In this document: positions 54,108 to 64,000 of the stretch, piece by piece
How the letters are laid out: each line of letters begins with the position of its first letter
Numbering within the stretch: the stretch's first letter is position 1
NCBI RefSeq assembly: GCF_000143415.4
Contig: NW_003314282.1
Location: 1,383,374 to 1,447,373 of the forward strand
Reading direction: 5' to 3'
DNA length: 64,000 nucleotides
DNA from: Selaginella moellendorffii
Taxonomy: Eukaryota; Streptophyta; Lycopodiopsida; Selaginellales; Selaginellaceae
Made by a program: the position numbers and the translations under genes
The notes under the pieces: generated by a model
Seen by the model: only the letters and a program-made list of their open reading frames with translations
What the model was told of the DNA's origin: nothing
Database searches by the model: none

Positions 54108-54859
54108 AGCTAGGCTTTGGACATCTTCCAAATAAAAGGATTGACAATAATTTGCTGTGCAAGTGTTTGCAGCATTGGTAGTTTTCGTTTTCATTTTCAG
54201 TTTATTCGCTGTAACCACCCCAAATGTTGAATGACAACTTCAAGGTCCACAATGAACTTTGAACTTGAATGTTAAACCTCCTTTTGATTTAAAGCAGTGA
54301 GTATACTTTCTGTTCTATGTGAGCAGAGACCCTAGAAGCTTTTTTTTGTGGAAAGTTCGTTCGCTGCAGAGCCATTAAAGCGATGATCTTCACTGGGAGA
54401 GAGAAAAGGTAATAGAGTGTCAAAGTTTATTTGACTTGCTAGAACTGGAAAAACGTGTTGATTATACATGGACTTTAAATAATATTGCGATATTCGATAT
54501 GCACTGTATGGCTGTGAGAATTTTGTTGCTTGAAAAATCCAACTAGTTCCGGTGACAAACGTAATGCAGCGTCTCACCATATTACTGCAATTTGTCCAGC
54601 TTTTGGCAAGACCACCTTGACTTTGTAGTCAGTCTTCACTATCTGAAACTTGTTACGTGTTGTATTTGGACACTACCAGCATTACAAGACCAGCATTACA
54701 AGTTTAGCATTACAAGTTCAGCATTACAAGCACCAATCAAGCTGAATCCAAGGGTAGTGGATTTAAAGTATTATTGATTTATACTTATGTTAAAGGTCGT
54801 TGAGCACCCTCAAGTAAATTAAAAAGAATATTTTTAAATTTAGTTTTTCACTATACATT

Positions 54860-55140
54860 TCATGAATCGGCGACTTGCACGCCCAGATCAATCGGAGCAG
54901 CTCGAGCTGGAGCACATCTCTCGCAATTCTCATCATCCAAATGTATGCGCGGCTCGGGAGCTTATGCGAGGTAGCAGCTGCGTTCCAGCAGATCGAGAAC
55001 CCCAACATTTACTCAACATCACGCTTGCAGCACTTACCCAAACCGGGCATTATGACAAGGCACTGCTGTTCTACGCTGTTTTAAAAAATGCCGCAGTGGA
55101 ATCCCGTCACGTTGAGCAAGGTTTGATTGGATTGATTAAA
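54860..55140 (+). pseudogene. Remnant of a PPR gene
   Basis: Two frames together show PPR-like text: IIQMYARLGSLCEVAAAFQQI followed by ENPNIYS, then after a frameshift NITLAALTQTGHYDKALLFY. This matches one L/S repeat pair, with the frame broken near 55010. No other repeats surround it, so it is a fragment. It interrupts the space between KP4 unit 2 and the third diverged flank. Confidence 0.6.
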
Positions 55141-55234
55141 TGTGATGATCCAGGGGTGTCTCAACTGCGGCCATTTCGACCGCGCAAATCAGATGTTTCA
55201 GAAGATCCCAGCACGGGATGGAATAAGCTGAAAC

Positions 55235-55800
55235 GGCGCCAAATTCAGCTGATAGAATTCAACGAGAAAAGCTAGAAGAAACGATCTCATACTCATCTTT
55301 GAGTTTCTTGCTTTCTTTCTTGTTCTATCGAACTGTCTTGTGCGATCGAATGAGAGCCTTTGATGTCTTGTCTTGTCCCTTGGCCGAAGTTTCAAGGCTC
55401 ATGAAACTGATGAGATATAATAAACTTTTGTTTCCTGCACGCACACAAAACAAAGATTTTAAAGCCGAGATGACTCCAAGAGCCAGGAAATATGTGAATT
55501 TTTGGATTGCAAGGTTGCACTCCATACTGCGGCGGGGCTAACACCCAAGAAGAATCATCCAAAATATCAACAAAACATCGTCTGAATATGTACTGCCATC
55601 ATGTGACTTGGAAAGGCCTGGACATTGTCCTTCCTGTTCATACCAAGAAAGCTTTGCTTTCTTGTATGATCTTCGATTTGCTTACCTCCAGTTCCTGAAG
55701 TTTAAGCTTTTCACAGATCATTTACTTGCAAAAAGCTTAGATAATTCACGAACAGTGAGCAGTGTGGGAGTAAGAGCATCGAAGTACCTGATACAGCATG
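55235..55800 (+). repeat. Third, diverged copy of the KP4-unit upstream flank
   Basis: It shares with 53060-53480 the words gaattcagctgatag..tcaacg.gaaa.gctagaagaaac, gagtttcttg.tttctttctt, tgcactccatactgcgg, and cacg.acag.gagca.tgtgg.agtaag then atcgaagtacctgatacag. After 55800 the similarity stops, just before where the KP4-like gene would begin; no coding remnant is seen. Confidence 0.7.
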
Positions 55801-55954
55801 AATGAATGAGCTGGATTTGCCATCCCAAACAACTTGATTCATGTTTTTCAAGGTTGCCCTAAAGAATTAAGTTTATATTAGAATATTCATTCTGATTCTA
55901 TATTGTGATGGTGCCTAGTGTAATTCGCTGGGAAGATACCCTCCACTTTCTCAA

Positions 55955-56007
55955 CAACCACTATAGTGGTTGCATGTGGTAGCACCCACTGTGGTGGGTG
56001 CTACCAC
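55955..56007 (+). repeat. Two adjacent perfect hairpins
   Basis: Bases 55955-55972 form an 18-bp perfect palindrome (caaccactatagtggttg). Four bases later, 55976-55989 and 55994-56007 form perfect 14-bp arms (gtggtagcacccac) with a tgtg loop. The two share the gtggt/accac core. Confidence 0.85.
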
Positions 56008-56399
56008 CCACCATATATCTGAGATATAGTGTTTTCTCCTTTTGCTCTATGAAAAATGTACTATTGTATAGAAAGTTAGTCCTTGCTAAGTGCTTTAAGT
56101 ATGTAATGTTGAAGTCAATGCTGCTGAAAGCCATTCTTGGCAAAAACCTCTATTATCTGATTAATTGAGTTGATTGCGATCTTTACTCTAAATGAAGTAT
56201 ATGGCATGAGGGCAACTTGTGAACATATAGGAATTCAATGCTAAATGAAGGTATTTTTTTATGTTAAAAGGAAGCTTATCTTGTTTATCATACTTTTTTC
56301 AGGGTGTATTTTCTATTAGACATATGTTGTTATTATTTCTTCTTTTAAAACTTATTTTATATTTTCCGACCCTGTTTATAATCCTAAAATCAACTCGTG

Positions 56400-56597
56400 C
56401 TAAGGTCTATTGATAATGAGCAGGTCGTCCATATATTTTGAGGCATGTGCAAATTGCTTTAGTATGTCAATTTTAAGTGAGGATATTTTTAAAGAAAATA
56501 AATAGGTTATACCATAGATAGGTATACGAGCTTTTTGCTTCCACACTAATTGAATATATCTATTTTTTACTAGCCAAGAATTCATGCAAGCATCCAT
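56400..56597 (-). pseudogene. Possible reverse-transcriptase remnant
   Basis: A 65-codon minus frame ends in FAHASKYMDDLLIINRP. The Y-M-D-D box followed by LLIIN matches the catalytic turn of reverse transcriptases of retroelements. No other RT block, integrase or LTR was found nearby, so this is at best a small relic in the AT-rich region; a chance match is possible. Confidence 0.35.
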
Positions 56598-58429
56598 CTT
56601 AATATAATTTCATGTCTAGCTTGCATTTCCATTTTCCATCGCATAGATCGCGTTTTTGAGTTGGCCACCATATTAGTATAAGCAAGGTCTTTATGACACT
56701 AATAAAACCACTTTCTTGGAGTGGTCACTTGGGAGATGAGGGAAAATTCAATTATGGAATTAATTAACCAAAAAAAATTGGTTTGGATAGTCATGTTCCA
56801 AATTGAAGGTAATAGCATTTCACTTAAGAATATACTGAGGATGGCAGTTATTAGGTTGACTAGATCTATATACATACATGCCACTACATTTGTTAGGCAT
56901 CGAAACATTTTATGTGCTTTACATGAGATGTATTCTTTCAATATAATCTTGTTGTGGGAGTAGTGCTATGATTTTGTCACTTAAAGTGGATCATAAAACC
57001 TCAAAATCTCCTAAAAAAGGAGAGAATTTTGGCCCTTCTAATTGATGTAAAACTTCTCTATGAATGAAGTTCTTACTGATAAATACAGTATTATTTTCTG
57101 CTTTATCCAGGCTAATGAGATATAAGCATTCTAAAAGCCAATTACTTTCATCAATATAGGTTTTATTGTGTTGAGATTGAAATGTTATTTACTAATTTTT
57201 AATATCTAAATGCCTTTTACAGTGGCTGCATTAGGGTTGTGAATTTTAAATGAGCAAATATAGTCATTTCTGAAACCAATTTAGTTGGGCAGTGGAATAA
57301 ATTATCATAAAGCGATTCTATTTCAGGCCCGAACACTGTTAAAAAACAATGGAATTAATCAAAGTACGTCGAATGCATAAACATTTCTATATGTGTAACT
57401 TCTCGCATAACATTGATATGGCCATGTTTGATTGTTAAGTGCCCTTGTGATCCATCCATTTCATCTACTAGTTCCTCACAATCATCAAGATCGCATGTAC
57501 TTTCCGACATAGAGACTTCGGGCACTTCGTTTTGTGTGGCCAGTTGGAAGTAGTCTTCTATATGTCTTTGTGTAGATGCATGAGACCGAAAATGTAGTTA
57601 TGTAAGCACAACACTAGAATGTAATATCATGAAAAATGCTCTGCTCAGCCTCTCTCAACGCACTTATATATATGGTGTTAGCATGCTAAGGAAGTAGAAT
57701 AAAAACCATAGCGACCACAATTAGACATGTTACTTCCTCTGCCATGGCCATGATTTTGGTGTGCTGGCTGGTTCACAGAGGAGAGGCCAGAAGGTGGTGT
57801 AGCTGTTCTGTTCTATCCTGGATCTGAGATTGGAGCAAAACTGCCTCGAGTGTTATACCTGGTTCGCTTTCTTGATGTAAACTCATAATCAAAAGAGTCT
57901 GATGGGCTTGAGTTTAGCCAGGAATCAGGCATGCTGTGATTGAAATGAGGTGGGAGCATGAGAAACTCCATCTTCTTTGAGTGTGCTAGTGGCAGTGAGC
58001 GAGAGAGGCCTCATGGCTAATTTTTCTACAACTTCCATCATCATCTCCTTGTAGAAGATAAGGTGATAACATATGGCATGAGTGTAGCCATAATAGAAGT
58101 TCCCTCAAAAGAAGTTTGTTTGGCTTTCCGGTTCCAAAAACACTGTCCCAAGTGCTCCTATGTAATAAACAGCCACATCAAACCAAAGTTCGTTCATGTG
58201 CTGGTGGGCCTAAACACCAGCTTGTCCAAACCATCCAGTAATGCTAATATAGACTGGTGTTTATTTGCACTGTGATGATCCAAACATACTGAGATTTATG
58301 TGTGGCTTTGACAACGCACTTGTTCTCTAACTCATGTTGGAATCAGCATCGCCAGGTGCAACTTTGTTAGCTCCTCAAGCGAAACTCTATTCAGCTTGTG
58401 AGCTTGCAAATTAAAAAAAACCTCAAGAG

Positions 58430-59450
58430 TGTGAAAAGCTAGCGGATACTTGTGCTCTTGCATTCAAGTACCAATAGTCAACCTGTCTCCTTATTATGTT
58501 CCATGTTGCGTTAAGAATTTACCTTTCTGGCTCCTGGTCAGCATCCTGCAAGCAGCTAAATTCTTGATTAATGAAAATCTGAAAATAAAGAAGAAAACTT
58601 ACGGATTGCCCAAATGGTCGAGGATCCAAGTATGCATGGCATCTGCTGCAGCTTTCGAGAGACACCCTCTTGTTCCAGATAGCTCCCCATTGCATAGAGT
58701 GTGCTTTGGGGTCGTGTTTCTCTTCTTATGCCCCATCCTGTGCTTGTAGGCATCTGGAAGATCAATGTGGCTTATCAAGACACAATCATGTTCTTGTTCA
58801 GGACCTCGTAGCTCAATGCAAAAACTTCCCTTTTGAAAGAGGCCAAAAATGAGAATCTACTGGGTGAAAACATCCTGCCTCAACCGGCACAAAAAACCAT
58901 CAAATCTATACTTGAGGTAATCCAAACCCGACTGAATCAAGCCAGAAAAATTTGAAGGTGACCACTTACAGTCCTCAAGGACTATGACGCTTGGCTCCCC
59001 CACAACAGCTCGTAGCTTTTCATCTAGAATACGAATCAACTCCATAGATAAAACATAGTAAACATGAAGAAGATCTTACATCAACCTTCTTACCAGTGTC
59101 TCTTTTGCATGGTTGGAGCTTTCATTGTGCTTTTTCCAGTTCTTCAAGAATCAGTTCCAAGGAAACAGACCTCTCCCTTTTCAGGAGCTCCAGATCCTTG
59201 GCATTTGCAAGGGGACTTCCTACAGTGGCGTAACTCAATCGAGATTGCGGAGACACGAGGAGAAACATCTGGCAAATCTTTTCATCTTCATTATGAGGGG
59301 GAGGTTTGGAAAACTTGGCGAGGAGATCCATGACCTCATATGTGGAAAGAAACCCAATTATGTAGTGCAGTCTGGAGATGAAAAGAATTTTTTTTCTTTC
59401 TTGCTCACCTGGAAGAAGATCGATCTGAAAGAGCTGCATTGAGTCGAGAC
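58430..59450 (-). pseudogene. Decayed TALE-type homeobox gene, copy A
   Basis: The same exon order as the gene at 60940-62125, with damage. Leader frame 59439-59122 opens with MQLFQIDLLPG and shares STYEVMDL, FSKP, CQMF and SPQSRLS with copy C. Next is 59045-58860 (ELIRILDEKLRAVVGEPSV). Then 58740-58600, in a frame reading KAAADAMHTWILDHLGNP before a gtaagt donor, is homeodomain helix 1. After an intron, helix 3 survives only as VDYWYLNARA with stop codons before it (58540-58435). It cannot encode a full homeodomain. Confidence 0.6.
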
Positions 59451-59625
59451 CTACACCTAGGAAAGAAAATGAAGCAATGAGAACAAACCAGGGAAATGAC
59501 CTCGGCCAGTGCCCACTTCCACCTTACTTTTTACATAAATTTTTGGTCATATCGACATCTATATAGATTTCTAATCACTCATCCAAAAGGTTCACTTGTC
59601 CTCTGAATCCATGCATGTGTTAGAA

Positions 59626-60240
59626 TCAGCTTCGCGACGTGCAAGTTTGTTGAGCTCGAGAGCCTGTAAATGAAAAAAAATTACCCTCAGATTCCAGCTT
59701 GAAACTATAGCAAGGTGTTCGTAAACCAATCGTCAACCCAGTCTCCCTGTTATAATATATTCCATTGCCTCTGAGAATTCTTCTTCCTGACACTTGCTTC
59801 AAGTTAAAGTCCTCGTAGCTCAATATGAAAACTTGCCTTTGAAAGAGGCCAAGAATGAAAATTTGCTGCTTGGTGAAAACCCCCAGCATCAACTGGCACA
59901 AAAACCATCAGAGCTACACTCAGGGGAAATCTAAACCTGACTGAAAGAATGCCGGAGAGGAGTAAGCTGGACTCTAGTGAGGTCTCTCCCGGTGGATGAA
60001 TATAGATCTTCCAGAGTGCACACATACCTCTGCATTAACGAGCTTAAATCTTCTCTAAGCCAGTAAATTTGGAGTTGAGTCCTCAAAGATGATAATATCT
60101 GGATCATGGGAACTTTGTCATTGTTCTTGCCTTGGTTGGAGCAGCATCATGATTGTAGCGACGATCTCTAGAGCAACACTTGGCAGCCCCATAACATCTC
60201 ACAGCTCCTCATTTAGAAGAGAAATCAACTCCATCATATG
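59626..60240 (-). pseudogene. Decayed TALE-type homeobox gene, copy B (partial)
   Basis: Bases 59800-59715 (minus) read, with an in-frame stop, like homeodomain helices 2-3: NSQRQWNIL..., then VDDWFTNT. Bases 60235-60150 keep MELISLLNEEL and GLPSVALEIV, the counterparts of the middle exon of copy C. The helix 1 exon and the leader exon are missing or unrecognisable. Stops in several places show it is dead. Confidence 0.5.
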
Positions 60241-60939
60241 CATCTTATGAGTCCAATAATAATGAGGACAAGAAGAATGTGGATATATTGCGGTGTTGTA
60301 CCATAATATGATTGCGTACCATTTCATCCAAGAGTTCAAAGGAAGAAATGCATCAGCAGCAATCCCAGAGCACTTGAGTCCAAAAAGGATGCTCTTATCA
60401 ACTACCCAACCCACCCTTGAGATTGACTCACTGTTTGATGGTATTTGGCTTCAATACCACCTTCTGCACATGGAGCCCATGGAAAAGTGGCTGGGATCCA
60501 TAATATGGTTTTTATTGGCTGTTTGGTTATCCAAAAATCCAGGAGTTGCTCCAAAACTTCTTCAATGGTAAAAGAGCTTGCACCACTAGCACAAGAGCAG
60601 TGTGTTATATTAGTCATTGGCCTACTAACATTCTGAATAAGAACCCTAAACTTCCAAATATTTGCTTTTAACCTTTTACCACCTTTATTGGATTCAGAAT
60701 AACATAAATGTCTCCGTGTTTTCATTGCATGCTTGATCATCTTGTGCTCAAGATGGATTACAAAGCGGACGTGTAAATCGATTCGTTCGCCGGTAAATAG
60801 CAATCTGGCCTCACATTTTATTTTATTTTGTGAACCTGCTGCAAAGAAAACAAGATTTCTAATAACTCATTCTAAAGAACTGTGTTAGATTCAGCCTCGC
60901 CAAGTGCAAGTCTATATAGCTCGTGGGCCTACAAGATGA

Positions 60940-62125
60940 GGAAGAAGAAAAAAACTCAGATTCCAGCTTCAAAAGCTCGAATCACATATACCAATGGCAC
61001 TCTCGCGTTGGCAAACCAATTGTCAACCTGACTCATTGTTATATTCCATTGCCTCGAGAATTCTTGTCTCTGGCTCTTGCTCGGTCTCCTGCAAGTTAAA
61101 TTCCTGATTGATTCTAGAAGAGAAACAAAAAAAAACTTACGGATTGTCAAAATGGTCGTAGATCCAAGTACGCATGGCGTCTGCTGCAGCTTTCGGGATT
61201 CCAGACAGCTCCCCATTGCGAAGATTGTGCTTTGATGTGTTTCTCTTACACCCCATCCCATCTGGGCTGTTATCTGAACTGGAAGCCATGCGTGTTTACT
61301 TCACGACCTCGTAGCTCAATGTAAGAACTTCCCTTCGAAACAGGCCAAGAACGAGAATCTGCTGCCTGGAGAAAACGCCCTGCATCAACTGGGAGAAAAC
61401 CATCAGCTACACTCGAGGAAATCCAAACCTGATTGAAGGAATCCGTGAGAAGAGTAAGCGTCTGGAGGCTCTCCTGTGTTCTCTCCCGGAAGATGAACAT
61501 CTCTTCCAGAGCGCACGCATACCTAGAAGCCAGTAAACTCGAAGGTGACCACTTACAGTTCTCAAGGACGATAACTTCTGGATCCCGGGAACTTTGTCTT
61601 CGTTCTTGCCTTCGAGCAGTATCCTGATCGTAGTGGCGATCTCTGGAGTGACGCTTGGCTCCTCTGCAACGGCTCGCAGTTCCTCATTCATTTACAAGAC
61701 GTATCGACTCCTCCTTGTGCACCTAGAAAGAAAAAAAAAAAAAAAAAACACAGAGATACATAAGAAAAATCTTGGCTGCCATGAACACCGGTCTTCGGTC
61801 CCAGAAGCCTTTCCAAGGAAACAGACCAGAAACTCCATCAGTAGATCTTCCGAGCTTGCGGTGGCAGCTTGGACATGCGTCGCCCCCGAACTTGACCGAG
61901 ACTGCGGTGGAGACGACATCAGGAAATCCTGAAACATCTTGCAAAGCTCTTCATCGATGAAGAGCTCTTCAGGACGGGCTCTCTGAGGGTGAGGTTCGGA
62001 AAACTCAAGACTCAGGGATGAGATCTGCGAGCTCATCTGTGGAAAACGAAGCCGAATCTGGAGAGATTAAAAGACGATTTTTCTTTCTTGCTCACCTGGG
62101 GGAATCGCAAGGACCTGTATTGCCA
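60940..62125 (-). CDS. TALE-type homeodomain gene, copy C, most intact
   Basis: TALE homeodomain factors control meristems and the haploid-diploid switch in plants. The minus gene probably starts at about 62125 (MAIQVLAIPPG-like exon), continues through 62070-61760 (SASFSTDELADLI; ELCKMFQDFLMSSPPQSRSS), 61691-61560 (NEELRAVAEEPSVTPEIATT) and 61520-61270, then two homeodomain exons. The first, to about 61140, reads SGIPKAAADAMRTWIYDHFDNP. A GTAAGT intron follows, then RPSKSQRQEFSRQWNITMSQ and VDNWFANARVPL to about 61000. The extra residues between helices 1 and 2 mark it as TALE. Position 50 is Ala where plant KNOX and BELL proteins have Ile. Upstream KNOX or BELL domains are not convincing, so subclass is open. 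Some joins are uncertain. Confidence 0.55.
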
Positions 62126-62415
62126 TGAACGAGATGAGATTGTCAGCGAGGGAAAGAAAACGAAGCAACTAATATTAAAACCAGGGAGTGACCTCCGTGT
62201 TTATAAGGTGTGAGCTATACCCGTTGGCCTTCAAGATTTTTATTTTCTTAAGAGAATAAACCTGAGGATAAGCTTAAATAGCTAAGAGAGTTAAATATTC
62301 TTAGAATATGCTATTTAATATTCCAGGGAAGAGAATAAACCTCAGCATATTCTTACAAACTTCTATAAACCCTAAAAACTTAATATTCCTGGGATATGCT
62401 CTGAGATTCGCGCTC
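62126..62415. other. Spacer between lipase 3' end and homeobox start
   Basis: AT-rich, with two copies of a motif like ttaatattcc.gggatatgct / ttaatattccagggaagagaataaacct (about 62310-62400), itself partly repeated at 62250-62270. No gene seen. Confidence 0.4.
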
Positions 62416-63863
62416 TTACTTCTTTCTACTCTTCTTCACGAAGAAATTGATCCCCTCGCAAACGTTTCCCAGCACATGATCCGAGACAGCCCACGGCGAG
62501 AGAATCATCTGCGAGAACTCATCCGGCGACGCCTCGTGCATCGTCCACTCCACATTCTTGGCCTGCTCGAACGTGGGAAACGCTCCATAGTTTCTCTGCT
62601 CGGCGACGCCGGATCGCTGGCCGGGAGTTACTCCACACCCCGGCGGACTGCTGCTTAGAACCAGCAGCCTCCCTGGCGGATACAGAACCACGGGCCCCTT
62701 CTTCTCGATGGAGCTCTCCCCCTCGCACTTTCCCTCCTCGCAAGAACTTCCCTGTTTTTGCTCGCTTGGTCCACCTCCGCTCAGCTCGCTGCACACCCTG
62801 CTCCCGAAATCGTCCACGTTGTCCTGGGCTCTCTGGAACATCTGCATTGCGTCCACCGCCCTGGAGATCTTCTCCCAGTCCTCGTCGTGCTTGGCGATCT
62901 CGTCGGCCCTCTTCCAGTCGAAGTTGCACACTCGCTTGCGGAGGTCCTCAATGGAAGCCACGGAGAATCGGGGGACGACGTCGTGCAAGCAGACGAAGGA
63001 GGTGGCGAAGCTGGCGCACTCCTTGGCCAGCTCCAAGCTGACGCTGGCCGGCACCGAGAAGCCCCAGCACTCGAGGTTGCGGTGCTCGTCTCGCAACTTC
63101 AGTCCACACATGATCCCCACTGCTGCTCCCATGCTGTGCCCGACTATAACCAGCTTCTCCAGGCAGCTGTCCTCCTGTAAAACTTGCCGGATGTGCGGCC
63201 TCACTTCTTCCAGGAGTGCGTCTGTCGCACGAGCAAATCCGCCGTGTGCATGCCCGGACTCGAACGGAGCTGGCATGGCTCCTGCACTGACAAGGATGTC
63301 AATCACATGAGAAGTCCCACGTACCGAGAGAACCAGTGCTCCATACGAGTGATCCACTGAGAGAGCAAACGCAGGCCGCATGGACTCCTGCTCGGGATTC
63401 CACACGGCTGTGACTATGGAAGACTCGGGCAGATGCGAGAAGAGCGAGAACGAGGCCGGGTCTGCGACGTAGACGGCTTCAGCCATTGCTCTCCAGTGTT
63501 GTGCTCTTACCATGAACTCGGGGTCGCTCGCTAAGTCACTTGGATGACCAGGAATTTCCATGGGATCGTTTTCGGTGATCTACAAGTTGTCACAAACCAT
63601 AAGCTTCCTTCCAAGAATGTAAACAATACGAAAGAAAGAGAGCTTACCTTTGCCATGGCCGCAAGACCAAGTACAACATCCGCGGCCGACCAAGGTCCGA
63701 TGTGATCCTGCACGCACAAAACACCTTTTGCAATGACTGTCATGGGTGACGATTCAGCCCCAGCTGCGTTCTTTGCAACCTGCTCCTTGAGCTTCCAAAC
63801 TCCCACTCTTCCGGCAAAGTAAGCTCCACAGATCCCACATCCCACAAGAATCAGCTTCCACAT
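62416..63863 (-). CDS. Class 3 (fungal-type) lipase, diacylglycerol-lipase-like
   Basis: An alpha/beta hydrolase acting on acylglycerols. Exon 1 is 63863-63648 and exon 2 is 63579-62416; the 68-nt intron is in phase 0 and the product has 459 residues. The N-terminal helix (LILVGCGICGAYFAGRVGVW) is a likely membrane anchor. The lipase core has YGALVLSVRGT, HGGFARATDALLEEV, the nucleophile elbow VIVGHSMGAAVGI (Ser in GHSMG), and SFVCLHDVVPRFSV with the catalytic Asp; the final His is probably in the SDHVLGN region near the end. A charged, Ser/Glu-rich insert (residues about 325-360) separates the core from the C-terminal SDHVLGNVCEGINFF. Confidence 0.92.
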
Positions 63864-64000
63864 CCCAGGAGCCTCTCCTGTTCTCTACACCTGCGTCTAG
63901 CTAAAGAAACCTGTGCTCGCTCCTCCACCACAACTAACCAGCGTAACCTTTCCACGTGTCGACTGGCATGAGATTCCAAGTGTCGCTTTCAAGCGAGCTG

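Larger units (their letters stand above)
50630..54720 (+). repeat. Tandem duplication of a 2-kb unit, each with a KP4-like gene
   Basis: Unit 1 (about 50630-52760) and unit 2 (about 52805-54710) match along their length, starting with agcaaaa.attgtg.g.aaacgaaaacacagag and ending in taccagcattacaag. Identity is very high over the gene and the 150 bp before it, and lower at the edges. Unit 1 has an extra segment of about 190 bp at 50757-50945 and small indels. A third, diverged upstream part lies at 55235-55800. Confidence 0.9.
55850..58430. other. AT-rich, decayed DNA with no intact gene
   Basis: Short frames on both strands are interrupted every 50-80 codons. Features seen are the hairpin pair at 55955-56007 and one reverse-transcriptase-like segment on the minus strand at 56400-56597. 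The right third (57700-58430) has ordinary composition and may contain the 3' flank of the homeobox copy to its right. Confidence 0.5.

Noticed and set aside
62708-63310. Plus-strand 200-codon ORF
   Set aside because: Antisense shadow of the GC-rich lipase exon, with no motif of its own.
1-64000. tRNA, rRNA, CRISPR arrays or operon structures
   Set aside because: None were seen by eye; the window is eukaryotic with spliced genes, and no cloverleaf or rRNA sequence was recognised, though a tRNA search was not run.

Overview
This window looks like nuclear DNA of a lycophyte, most likely a Selaginella. Nearly every intron I could resolve is about 45-75 nt. The genes are land-plant genes: two PLS-type PPR proteins, PsbS, peroxiredoxin Q, plastid FtsZ2, an AGO4-clade Argonaute, phosphoglucan water dikinase and a plastid RNA-polymerase-associated protein. 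It also has CFAP206, an axonemal gene needed only by plants with swimming sperm. The genus is inferred; no search was run.

Layout. 0-2.2 kb: broken duplicate of the neighbouring NPF transporter locus, with a piece of CFAP206 embedded. 2.3-4.2 kb (-): intact NPF transporter. 5.6-8.1 kb (-): CFAP206. 8.2-11.6 kb: two convergent PPR genes. 11.7-13.0 kb (+): PAP8/pTAC6-like gene. 13.0-15.5 kb: rearranged duplicate pieces of the PAP8-like gene, HSPA12-like HSP70 fragments and an uncertain small gene. 15.7-16.3 kb (-): cytochrome b5-like protein. 16.4-19.8 kb (+): orphan, F-box protein, orphan with a possible nuclease core. 20.1-21.7 kb (-): FtsZ2. 22.0-24.3 kb (+): invertase with the 9-nt mini-exon. 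24.4-25.5 kb (-): GluTR-binding/PGR7-like protein. 25.7-27.2 kb (+): GDSL lipase. 27.5-32.2 kb (+): phosphoglucan water dikinase in about 20 exons. 32.8-35.3 kb: AT-rich island with an intronless B-lectin gene. 35.3-36.3 kb (-): PsbS. 36.7-38.1 kb (+): peroxiredoxin Q. 38.3-42.0 kb (-): AGO4-type Argonaute. 42.0-42.9 kb (-): DUF2358 plastid protein. 43.0-45.1 kb (-): O-fucosyltransferase-like protein. 45.9-47.8 kb (-): FAD monooxygenase. 48.0-49.4 kb (+): sterol C4-methyl oxidase-like. 49.5-50.5 kb (+): YIP1-family protein. 50.6-55.8 kb: a 2.1-kb tandem duplication, each copy with a KP4-like secreted Cys-rich gene, plus a third diverged flank lacking the gene. 55.8-58.4 kb: AT-rich decayed DNA with hairpins and a reverse-transcriptase trace. 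58.4-62.2 kb (-): TALE homeobox cluster, one fairly intact gene and two decayed copies. 62.4-63.9 kb (-): class 3 lipase.

The genes are independent plant transcription units, but themes recur. Plastid functions include FtsZ2, PsbS, PrxQ, PWD, PAP8, PGR7-like and DUF2358. Local segmental duplication followed by decay appears at least five times (NPF, PAP8, KP4, homeobox, GDSL intron). The least explained parts are the KP4-like pair, the B-lectin gene in the AT-rich island, the homeobox cluster, the CFAP206 N-terminal repeats and the two orphan genes. Exon joins were made by eye and may be off by a base or two.
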